Part shown: in pieces, positions 1-5,511 of the stretch | Numbering within the stretch: position 1 is the stretch's first letter | How the letters are laid out: every line of letters begins with the position of its first letter | Assembly (NCBI GenBank): GCA_964514385.1 | Contig: CAZEQJ010000070.1 | Span: 1 to 5,511, forward strand | Reading direction: 5' to 3' | Length of the DNA stretch: 5,511 nucleotides | Source of the DNA: CAZEQJ01 sp964514385 | GTDB taxonomy: Bacteria > Bacteroidota > Bacteroidia > Cytophagales > Cyclobacteriaceae | Translations under genes and position numbers: made by a program | Notes under the pieces: generated by a model | Told to the model about the DNA's origin: nothing | Seen by the model: the letters and a program-made list of their open reading frames with translations, nothing else | Databases searched by the model: none

Positions 1-1
1 A

Positions 2-121
2 GGACTTGGAGAGCCTGCCTTACTACCTGCAGGGGGTGCAGTAGCCAATCCTATTTATAAGGCATCCGGTAGTCGCATTTATAATCAGCCATTTCAAAGC
101 AAGGATATAAACCTTGGATAG
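2..121 (+). CDS. C-terminal end of a probable molybdopterin-binding oxidoreductase subunit (xanthine dehydrogenase / isoquinoline 1-oxidoreductase beta-like), partial
   Basis: Only the last 39 codons and the TAG stop (119-121) are inside the window; the gene begins upstream. The tail starts GLGEPALLPAGGAVANPIYK and continues with SGSRIYNQPF. The pattern GxGEP, then P, then AVAN-I, then G-R-x-x-x-x-P matches the conserved C-terminal end of the large molybdenum-cofactor-binding subunits of the xanthine dehydrogenase family. In these enzymes the glutamate of the GxGE motif lies at the Mo active site and acts as the catalytic base. The subunit normally works with a small 2Fe-2S subunit to hydroxylate aldehydes or N-heterocycles. 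The substrate cannot be told from this fragment. The family call rests on one short motif, so it is moderately sure; the reading frame and stop are clear. A strong terminator follows immediately. Confidence 0.65.
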   Translation, partial: GLGEPALLPAGGAVANPIYKASGSRIYNQPFQSKDINLG

Positions 122-122
122 A

Positions 123-157
123 AAAAAAGCCCTCCTTAATACAAGGAGGGCTTTTTT
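123..157. terminator. Bidirectional intrinsic terminator between convergent genes
   Basis: The 9-bp arms GCCCTCCTT (129-137) and AAGGAGGGC (143-151) are perfect complements around the 5-base loop AATAC. Six A residues before the stem (123-128) and six T residues after it (152-157) extend the pairing and give a U-tract on either strand. The hairpin starts 2 bases past the stop of the + strand gene and ends 25 bases from the stop of the - strand fasciclin gene, so it can serve both. It is the only strong hairpin with a T-run that I found in the window. Confidence 0.93.
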
Positions 158-181
158 ATGAATTATAAAATAATCTGATTC

Positions 182-748
182 TTACTCCATTTCTGGTAAA
201 ATCACTTTGTCTATGATGTGAACCACACCGTTAGATGCCTTAACATCTGCCGCCGTCACATTGGCATCATTTATTTTCACACCTTCTGTAGTTGAGATGG
301 TGATAGTTTGTCCATTTACAGTTTCTGCTTCCATTCCGTCAGAAAGATCTGTAGACATTACCTCACCTGCTACTACATGGTAGGTAAGGATTGCTGCCAG
401 CTTTTCTTTGTTCTCAGGCTTAAGCAGATCCTCCAATACACCTTCATCCAATGCTTCGAATGCAGCATTGGTAGGTGCAAATACGGTGAAAGGACCTTCA
501 CCCTGAAGTGTTTCTACTAATTCAGCAGCTTTTACTGCACTTACTAAAGTAGAAAGTGACTCTGTTTCTGAGGCGAGCACTATAATGTCAGACATTTCTT
601 CTTCGCCGGACATGTCATCACCCATGGTTTCTTCTTCCATGGTGTTTTCCATTTGCGTATCCTCTTCTTCTGATGATGAGGAGTTTTCAGCATTTCCGCA
701 TCCGTAAAGGATAGCTAATAATGCAACGATACTTAAAAGATTCTTCAT
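182..748 (-). CDS. Fasciclin (FAS1) domain lipoprotein
   Basis: A secreted lipoprotein of 188 residues with one FAS1 domain; FAS1 proteins usually act in adhesion or in binding other surface molecules, and no precise role is known for bacterial single-domain members. The start is set by a classic lipoprotein signal: MKN, a hydrophobic stretch at residues 4-15, and a lipobox ending in Cys17 (LYGC; Tyr at -2 is slightly atypical). Residues 21-53 form a low-complexity linker very rich in Glu, Asp, Ser and Met. The FAS1 fold covers about 54-186: the H1 motif FTVFAPTNAAF (87-97), the conserved Tyr-His pair (123-124), and the H2 motif NGVVHIIDKVILP (173-185). Length is normal for a single-domain member. 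The gene stands alone, convergent with the upstream oxidoreductase gene and divergent from the K+ channel gene. The acidic stretch after the lipidated Cys could help direct surface export as in other Bacteroidota; this is inference. Confidence 0.92.
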   Translation of the reverse strand: MKNLLSIVALLAILYGCGNAENSSSSEEEDTQMENTMEEETMGDDMSGEEEMSDIIVLASETESLSTLVSAVKAAELVETLQGEGPFTVFAPTNAAFEALDEGVLEDLLKPENKEKLAAILTYHVVAGEVMSTDLSDGMEAETVNGQTITISTTEGVKINDANVTAADVKASNGVVHIIDKVILPEME

Positions 749-792
749 AAAATTTAGGTTTTGCTTTGTTTTCTTCTAAACGTAACCCTTGT

Positions 793-807
793 TAACACTT
801 AGTGTTA
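793..807. promoter_or_regulatory. Perfect 15-bp palindrome in the divergent intergenic region (candidate operator)
   Basis: TAACACTTAGTGTTA has seven-base arms that are exact inverted repeats around a central T at 800. It lies 45 bp upstream of the fasciclin ATG and 60 bp upstream of the channel ATG, the usual position for a dimeric repressor or activator site serving one or both divergent genes. An outer pair, GTAAC (782-786) and GTTAC (804-808), gives an alternative pairing. There is no T-run after it, so it is not a terminator. The protein that would bind it is not encoded in the window, and I do not recognise the site as belonging to a named regulator. Confidence 0.45.
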
Positions 808-832
808 CAAATATTTCGATATATTTTCGTTT

Positions 833-846
833 TTGACTTAATTCAT
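833..846. promoter_or_regulatory. Possible CRP/FNR-family binding site upstream of the K+ channel gene
   Basis: TTGACTTAATTCAT has the spacing TGA-N6-TCA used by CRP/FNR regulators and matches 7 of 10 defined bases of the FNR consensus TTGAT-N4-ATCAA. The inner bases are also partly symmetric (TTAA centre). Its centre is about 28 bp before the channel ATG and about 91 bp before the divergent fasciclin ATG. Position relative to any transcription start is unknown, and the site is weak and A/T-rich, so chance is a real alternative. Confidence 0.25.
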
Positions 847-867
847 ATTGCAACAAAGCGTTTTTAG

Positions 868-1674
868 ATGAAAAAAATCCGGGAAAAGGTTTACATCATT
901 ATTTTTGAAGCCGATACCTTCTGGGGTCGAATGTTCGATGTATTCCTCCTGGTCGCCATCTTGTTGAGCATACTGGCAGTCATGCTGGAATCGATCAGTA
1001 GCATACACGCCCGCTATGGGATATTGCTTACTAAAATAGAGTGGGTTTTCACCATATTATTCAGCATAGAATATCTTTTACGTATATGGGTGATTCGCAG
1101 ACCAGGGAAATATATTTTCAGCTTTTATGGTATTATTGACCTGCTTTCGGTCTTGCCAACTTATATCAGTTTACTTGTCGCCGGCTCCCAATATTTCCTT
1201 GTTATACGAAGTATACGGCTGTTGCGCATATTCAGAATACTTAAAATGGTGCGGTTTATGGGAGAGGCCTCTACATTGATGCGAGCCTTAAAAGCCAGCC
1301 GCGCCAAAATCATCGTGTTTATAGGCGGTGTTTTTATAATCGTGGTGATGCTGGGGTCCCTGATGTACGTGGTGGAAGGCGGACAAAATGGATTTACCAG
1401 CATACCCAAAAGTGTATATTGGGCGGTCGTGACGCTCACGACAGTGGGCTATGGTGATATTGCACCACAAACGCCCCTGGGTCAGTTTCTCTCAACCATC
1501 ATTATGGTACTTGGGTATGGAATTATAGCGATTCCAACAGGTATCGTTTCAGGCGAAATGGTTTCCCTGCAGTCTGGTAATAAAAAACTGAATAAGTCAT
1601 GCCGAAACTGTGGCTGTGAAGGACATCACGGCGATGCAGTATATTGCCGCAGATGTGGATACCCATTAACATAA
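868..1674 (+). CDS. Voltage-gated potassium channel (six transmembrane helices) with C-terminal zinc ribbon
   Basis: A 268-residue inner-membrane ion-transport protein of the bacterial Kv type. Hydrophobic helices are seen at about 23-43 (S1), 55-73 (S2), 85-102 (S3), 108-131 (S4), 147-169 (S5) and 205-228 (S6). S4 carries positive charges at every third residue (Arg114, 117, 120, 123, Lys126, Arg129), the signature of a voltage sensor. The selectivity filter TTVGYGD is at 191-197 between the pore helix and S6, so K+ selectivity is well supported. The cytoplasmic tail holds two CxxC pairs (Cys245/248 and Cys260/263), which look like a small zinc ribbon; the tail has neither a cyclic-nucleotide-binding domain nor an RCK domain. 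Start: the ATG at 868 gives the expected short basic N-terminus, with no clear Shine-Dalgarno. The next gene on the same strand is ccoI after 62 bp with no terminator between. Physiological gating and role are not deducible. Confidence 0.93.
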   Translation: MKKIREKVYIIIFEADTFWGRMFDVFLLVAILLSILAVMLESISSIHARYGILLTKIEWVFTILFSIEYLLRIWVIRRPGKYIFSFYGIIDLLSVLPTYISLLVAGSQYFLVIRSIRLLRIFRILKMVRFMGEASTLMRALKASRAKIIVFIGGVFIIVVMLGSLMYVVEGGQNGFTSIPKSVYWAVVTLTTVGYGDIAPQTPLGQFLSTIIMVLGYGIIAIPTGIVSGEMVSLQSGNKKLNKSCRNCGCEGHHGDAVYCRRCGYPLT

Positions 1675-1687
1675 ATTCTTTTACAGG

Positions 1688-1701
1688 CTGATGTATATCA
1701 T
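1688..1701. promoter_or_regulatory. Candidate CRP/FNR-family site upstream of the ccoI-ccoS-ccoN genes
   Basis: CTGATGTATATCAT contains TGAT-N4-ATCA, that is, eight of ten defined bases of the FNR consensus TTGAT-N4-ATCAA, with only the outermost base of each half-site differing. It is centred at 1694.5, 42 bp before the ccoI ATG. The element TAACATTG at 1725-1732 differs by one base from the Bacteroidota -7 consensus TAnnTTTG. If that element is used, transcription would start at or next to the ATG, and the inverted repeat would sit near -41.5, the class II activator position. Oxygen-responsive CRP/FNR control of cbb3 oxidase genes is established in proteobacteria; its use here is inference. 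Confidence 0.45.
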
Positions 1702-1736
1702 ATCGGACTGCTACGGTAATCACCTAACATTGCATT

Positions 1737-4124
1737 ATGTCTGAGGTAGCCACCGAACTTTCATGTCATCATTGTGGAACACCATGTGATGACACCATCA
1801 CCCATGAGGAACATGTGTTTTGCTGCTACGGATGCAAAGCTGTAAATGAACTTCTTTCCAACAGTGATTTGGGGAATTACTACCGTGAAACATCATTGCA
1901 AAATGAGTCTGTTTCCTTCCTGAAGGCCACGCGAAAATATGCTTTCCTGGACCATGAAGATATCCAGCAGCAGCTTCTGAAATTCCGCAACGAGAGCCAC
2001 GCCATCATCAAATTCAGCCTTCCGGGTATTCATTGCAGCTATTGCATTTACCTTCTGGAACACCTCAATAAACTGAATGAGCATATCATAAAAGCAGAAG
2101 TTCATTTTGTCAAAAAAGAGATTACGATCACATATCTTCATCAGGATATTTCATTGAAGGAAATCGCTGTATTGCTTTCTCAGCTTGGCTATCCGCCCGA
2201 CATTTCGCTTCAACACCTGGATAAGACCAGGAAAAGAACAAAATCGAATAATATTGGCACTCAAATCGCCGTGGCCGGATTCTGCTTTGGTAATGTGATG
2301 CTGATGAGTATGCCTGAATATCTGGATAAGGACCTTCTTTTAACAGACAATTTCAAGATACTTTTTGGCTGGATCAATCTGGTTCTGGCCGTACCCGCTA
2401 TGTTTTATGCAGGTAGAAACTATCTCATCAATGCCTGGAAAGGTCTTACTTTTGGACGCCTCAATATCGATCTGCCGATAGCACTGGGAATGATAACGCT
2501 TTTTTCCAGAAGTGCCTATGAAATCGTTACACTCACGGGTCCGGGATATATCGATTCACTCACAGGGCTTGTTTTTTTCTTGCTTATAGGGAAATGGTAT
2601 CAGGGTAAATCCTACCAGGCATTAACCTTTGATCGTGATTTTTCAGCTTATTTTCCCGTATCAGTTACCCTCATCACGCCAGAGGGTAATGAAGTGCAGC
2701 AACCATTACGTGAATTACAGAAGGGAGACATTATCCAAATCCATAACGACGAGCTAATTCCTGCTGATGGAAAACTGCTGGAAGGCAATGCCGAGATTGA
2801 TTACAGTTTCGTTACGGGAGAGTCACTGCCCGTTACCAGCAAGATAGGAAGTATGTTATATGCAGGAGGCAGGCAAAAAGGTGCTGAAATCACGATGATG
2901 ATTGATAAAAACATCGATGCCAGTGACCTGACAGCAATCTGGAATAAGGACAGCACATCCAATGATTCCAAAATGCATTCCATAGTGGATCGCGTTAGCC
3001 AGTATTTTACACTGGCTATTATGGCTATTGCATTAACTACAGCCGTTGCATGGTATTTTATTGATCCCGCTCAGATATGGCAGACGGTAACTGCCGTACT
3101 GATTGTAGCCTGTCCGTGCGCCCTGGCGCTGGTAGTGCCGTTTGCATTGGGGCATGGAACAAGGGTTTTAGGTAAGAATGGCTATTTCCTCAAAGATGCC
3201 GCAGTGATTGAGCGTCTGGTGCAGATCAAGGCAATAATATTTGATAAAACGGGCACATTGACCAAAAATGCCAACGAGATCCGATACGAGGGCGAGCCTT
3301 TAACATTAAAAGAAAAAGCTATACTGAAGTCCGTGCTGGGTAACTCTGCCCATCCATTAAGCCGGTTACTGTATTACAGTCTGCCGGAAATGGAAAAGGT
3401 ACCGCTTACCATTTTCCGGGAAAATGTAGGTAAAGGAATTGAAGCAGAGGCTGCAGGAATACCAGTAAAAATCGGTTCAGCATCCATGGTCGGCTTGCCG
3501 GTACCGGATCAGTCTTCTGTATCTCAGGTATTTATAAAGACAGATAACAAAACCGGCGTCTTCCATATCCCGGCACAATACAGGGAAGATGCTTTTGACA
3601 TGCTCAAAAGACTGGACAACTATGAGCTTTTTTGCCTGTCGGGGGACAATGATGCCGAAAAGGACAGGCTTTCTCCATATTTTAAGGAAGTGAAGTTTCA
3701 ACAAAAACCTAAAGATAAGCTGGATTTTGTTGAGCAGCTCGATACCTCGGTCATGATGGTTGGAGATGGGCTAAACGATGCCGGAGCACTTAGTAAAGCA
3801 AAGGTCGGACTGGCGGTAACAGAAGATATCCATCAGTTTTCTCCGGCCTGTGATGGCATTGTGCAAGGTGAAAAGCTTGGGATGCTTCCGGCAGTCATGA
3901 CATTCTCACACAAGGTTTTTTTCGTTATATATATTGCTTTCGCTTTATCTTTTCTATACAACATTGTGGGTATATCTTTTGCTGTAAGTGGCAGACTTAC
4001 CCCCATAATTTCTGCTATTCTAATGCCGGTGAGCTCAGTCACCATTGTTGGTTTTGTTACCCTTGCCGTTTGGTACACTTCCCGATTGTTTAACAAGCCA
4101 GTTGACATAAATCAGCACCCCTGA
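1737..4124 (+). CDS. ccoI: CcoI/FixI-type copper-transporting P-type ATPase for cbb3 oxidase assembly
   Basis: A 795-residue P1B ATPase of the inner membrane that moves Cu(I) outward for the haem-copper centre of cbb3 cytochrome oxidase. Order of parts: an N-terminal Cys-rich metal-binding module (Cys10, 13, 17, 29, 30, 33); an HMA-like domain at about 88-155 with the CxxC GIHCSYC (97-103); paired helices at about 173-192 and 206-228, then 243-258 and 270-288; the actuator domain with TGES (360-363); the membrane metal site CPC (459-461); the phosphorylated Asp503 in DKTGT (503-507); the nucleotide-domain His539-Pro540 and GKGIEA (565-570); GDGLND (676-681); two last helices with Tyr741-Asn742 and Met763-x-x-Ser-Ser. 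The Cys-rich module before HMA, the CPCALAL wording and the following ccoS and ccoN identify the CcoI/FixI branch rather than CopA. All catalytic motifs are intact. The ATG at 1737 leaves only nine residues before the first Cys, so a later start would destroy the module. Confidence 0.95.
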   Translation: MSEVATELSCHHCGTPCDDTITHEEHVFCCYGCKAVNELLSNSDLGNYYRETSLQNESVSFLKATRKYAFLDHEDIQQQLLKFRNESHAIIKFSLPGIHCSYCIYLLEHLNKLNEHIIKAEVHFVKKEITITYLHQDISLKEIAVLLSQLGYPPDISLQHLDKTRKRTKSNNIGTQIAVAGFCFGNVMLMSMPEYLDKDLLLTDNFKILFGWINLVLAVPAMFYAGRNYLINAWKGLTFGRLNIDLPIALGMITLFSRSAYEIVTLTGPGYIDSLTGLVFFLLIGKWYQGKSYQALTFDRDFSAYFPVSVTLITPEGNEVQQPLRELQKGDIIQIHNDELIPADGKLLEGNAEIDYSFVTGESLPVTSKIGSMLYAGGRQKGAEITMMIDKNIDASDLTAIWNKDSTSNDSKMHSIVDRVSQYFTLAIMAIALTTAVAWYFIDPAQIWQTVTAVLIVACPCALALVVPFALGHGTRVLGKNGYFLKDAAVIERLVQIKAIIFDKTGTLTKNANEIRYEGEPLTLKEKAILKSVLGNSAHPLSRLLYYSLPEMEKVPLTIFRENVGKGIEAEAAGIPVKIGSASMVGLPVPDQSSVSQVFIKTDNKTGVFHIPAQYREDAFDMLKRLDNYELFCLSGDNDAEKDRLSPYFKEVKFQQKPKDKLDFVEQLDTSVMMVGDGLNDAGALSKAKVGLAVTEDIHQFSPACDGIVQGEKLGMLPAVMTFSHKVFFVIYIAFALSFLYNIVGISFAVSGRLTPIISAILMPVSSVTIVGFVTLAVWYTSRLFNKPVDINQHP

Positions 4125-4182
4125 TGAAATCCCTCATTAACCACATTTGAAGGGCAAATTACTTTTGATGCAAAGTACAATT

Positions 4183-4359
4183 ATGGGTGTTATTTATATT
4201 CTGATCTTTTTTAGTCTGTTGCTTGCTCTCAGCTTTCTGCTGGCATTTCTGTGGGCCAGTAAAAATGGTCAGTTCGATGATGATTACACACCCTCTGTAA
4301 GAATGCTTTTTGACGACGAACCTAAATCAAATGACAATGTTCGAAAAACAGGAAAATGA
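4183..4359 (+). CDS. ccoS: CcoS, cbb3-type cytochrome oxidase assembly protein
   Basis: A 58-residue single-pass membrane protein; CcoS is needed for insertion of haem and copper into the cbb3 oxidase catalytic subunit. The protein begins MGVIYILIFF, has one helix at about 3-24, then the family hallmark W24-A-S-K-N-G-Q-F-D-D (24-33), Pro37 and RMLFDDEP (40-47). The ATG at 4183 was chosen because it puts the helix immediately after the start, as in other CcoS proteins. An ATG at 4168 and a TTG at 4147 are in frame and would add 5 or 12 residues without family support. The gap to ccoI is 58 bp, and its 3' end overlaps the start of ccoN by 23-29 bp in another frame, so translation of the two is probably coupled. 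Confidence 0.92.
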   Translation: MGVIYILIFFSLLLALSFLLAFLWASKNGQFDDDYTPSVRMLFDDEPKSNDNVRKTGK

Positions 4360-5511
4360 AAATGGTGCCTCAACACTGGTGGCTCCATCAAAAACCATCA
4401 GTGATCCAAAAACAGGACTGGACACTTTTCATTACGACAACACTACTGTTCGTAATTTTCTTATTGCCACCACGGTATTTGGTGTGATCGGAATGACTGT
4501 AGGGCTGCTTGTAGCCATACAGTTTGTTTTTCCGGAAGCCAATTTTGGGCTTCAATACACCACATTTGGCCGTGTGAGACCACTGCATACGAATGCTGTG
4601 ATTTTTGCTTTTGTAGGTAATGGAATATTTGCCGGTGTTTATTATTCGCTTCAGCGGTTGTGTAAAACACGTATGTACAGCGACCTGCTGAGTAAAATAC
4701 ATTTCTGGGGCTGGCAAGCTATTATCTTGGCAGCGGCTATTACCTTACCACTTGGCCTTACCACAGGTAAAGAATATGCAGAGCTAGAATGGCCTATTGA
4801 TATTGCCATTACCATCATATGGGTGGTGTTTGGTTTCAATATGTTTATGACCATTCTGAAAAGAAGGGAAAGACATCTCTATGTCGCCATCTGGTTTTAT
4901 ATCGCAACCTTTGTAACTGTAGCTCTGCTGCATCTGGTGAACTCCGTAGTGTTGCCCGTTACATTATTCAAGAGCTATTCATGGTATGCCGGAGTGCAGG
5001 ATGCACTTGTACAATGGTGGTATGGGCATAATGCAGTAGCCTTTTTCCTTACCACACCCTATCTGGGACTGATGTATTATTTTGTTCCTAAAGCATCCGG
5101 ACGACCTATCTATTCCTACCGGTTATCCATTGTGCATTTCTGGGCGTTGATATTTATCTACATATGGGCTGGTCCACACCACCTGTTATATAATGCACTG
5201 CCTGACTGGGCCCAGTCGCTTGGTGTTGTCTTTTCTGTCATGCTGATTGCACCCTCATGGGGCGGTATGCTCAACGGATTGCTTACACTTAGAGGTGCCT
5301 GGGATAAGGTACGTGAAGATCCCATTCTTAAATTTCTTGTAGTGGCAGTTACCTGCTACGGTATGTCCACTTTCGAAGGACCGATGATGTCATTGAAGAA
5401 TGTAAATGCCATTTCGCACTTCACCGACTGGGTGGTAGCCCATGTGCACGTTGGCGGATTGGGATGGAATGGATTCCTGACATTCGGAATGCTATATTAT
5501 CTGATTCCACG
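4331..5511 (+). CDS. ccoN: CcoN, catalytic subunit I of cbb3-type cytochrome c oxidase (3' truncated by window edge)
   Basis: The haem-copper subunit that reduces O2 to water and pumps protons in the inner membrane; 393 codons are visible and the frame runs off the end. Numbering from the ATG at 4331: the low-spin haem b ligand His86 in RPLHTNAV; the CuB ligand His233 in WWYGHNAV; Tyr277, at the position of the Tyr cross-linked to that His in cbb3 oxidases; the CuB ligands His283-His284 in AGPHH; haem b3 ligand His371 and second haem b ligand His373 in AHVHVGGLGW. All are conserved, so the enzyme should be active. Hydrophobic segments begin at about residue 44. About 35 polar residues precede the family-like core (HYDNTTVRNF at 34-43), which is longer than usual. 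ATGs at 4331 and 4337 are both in frame, and a GTG at 4379 is a third option. In many Bacteroidota CcoN is fused to CcoO; the window ends too early to tell. Confidence 0.94.
   Translation, partial: MTMFEKQENENGASTLVAPSKTISDPKTGLDTFHYDNTTVRNFLIATTVFGVIGMTVGLLVAIQFVFPEANFGLQYTTFGRVRPLHTNAVIFAFVGNGIFAGVYYSLQRLCKTRMYSDLLSKIHFWGWQAIILAAAITLPLGLTTGKEYAELEWPIDIAITIIWVVFGFNMFMTILKRRERHLYVAIWFYIATFVTVALLHLVNSVVLPVTLFKSYSWYAGVQDALVQWWYGHNAVAFFLTTPYLGLMYYFVPKASGRPIYSYRLSIVHFWALIFIYIWAGPHHLLYNALPDWAQSLGVVFSVMLIAPSWGGMLNGLLTLRGAWDKVREDPILKFLVVAVTCYGMSTFEGPMMSLKNVNAISHFTDWVVAHVHVGGLGWNGFLTFGMLYYLIP

Noticed and set aside
308..520. A 70-codon + strand open frame
   Set aside because: It is antisense to the FAS1 gene, whose protein is clearly recognised.
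786..832. A standard Bacteroidota promoter (TTG, 19-21 bp, TAnnTTTG) for the K+ channel gene
   Set aside because: TATATTTT at 820-827 is close to the -7 element, but no TTG sits at the required spacing, so I do not call it.
1161..1723. Several - strand open frames of 60-92 codons
   Set aside because: They oppose the K+ channel gene and its downstream gap; their products are composition shadows of membrane-protein coding.
1675..1736. Terminator after the K+ channel gene
   Set aside because: The only inverted repeat there (1689-1700) is short, A/T-rich and not followed by a T-run.
3477..4108. Two - strand open frames of 75 and 91 codons
   Set aside because: Both oppose ccoI in regions with conserved P-type ATPase motifs on the + strand.
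4147..4182. Longer ccoS starting at TTG 4147 or ATG 4168
   Set aside because: The added residues are not part of the CcoS family pattern, and the ATG at 4183 gives the typical N-terminus.
4388..4717. A 109-codon open frame on the - strand
   Set aside because: It lies wholly opposite ccoN, whose frame is confirmed by conserved haem and copper ligands; the - strand product has no recognisable feature.
4819..5031. A 70-codon + strand open frame
   Set aside because: It is an out-of-frame reading within ccoN, with no separate domain or start signal.

Overview
The window looks like a chromosomal segment of a member of the Bacteroidota, probably a Cytophagia-type aerobe. The reasons are moderate GC, genes without clear Shine-Dalgarno sequences, a FAS1 lipoprotein with an acidic post-cysteine linker, and a cbb3 oxidase cluster in the order ccoI-ccoS-ccoN. 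No reading frame appears broken, and I see no RNA gene, insertion sequence, CRISPR array or prophage sign. The phylum call is an inference from protein style and gene order, not from a marker gene.

Layout. Bases 2-121 (+) are the last 39 codons of a gene that resembles the C-terminus of a molybdopterin-binding subunit of the xanthine dehydrogenase / isoquinoline 1-oxidoreductase family. A strong hairpin (123-157) with an A-run before it and a T-run after it can terminate this gene and also the convergent gene at 182-748 (-), a fasciclin (FAS1) domain lipoprotein. A 119-bp divergent intergenic region (749-867) carries a perfect 15-bp palindrome and a CRP/FNR-like half-site pair. From 868 onward everything is on the + strand: a six-transmembrane voltage-gated K+ channel with a C-terminal zinc ribbon (868-1674), a 62-bp gap with a second CRP/FNR-like inverted repeat, then ccoI/fixI (1737-4124, copper P-type ATPase), ccoS (4183-4359) and the start of ccoN (4331 to the window edge).

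How the genes work together. CcoI exports or loads copper for assembly of cbb3-type cytochrome c oxidase. CcoS is a small membrane protein needed to insert the cofactors. CcoN is the catalytic haem-copper subunit, and in this fragment all six metal-ligating histidines and the redox tyrosine are present. The K+ channel sits directly upstream on the same strand with no visible terminator between, so it may share a transcript or regulator with the oxidase genes. That link is an inference.

I see no clearly undescribed system. The observations most worth following are regulatory: two TGA-N6-TCA inverted repeats, one before the channel gene and one 42 bp before ccoI, and the 15-bp palindrome between the divergent genes.
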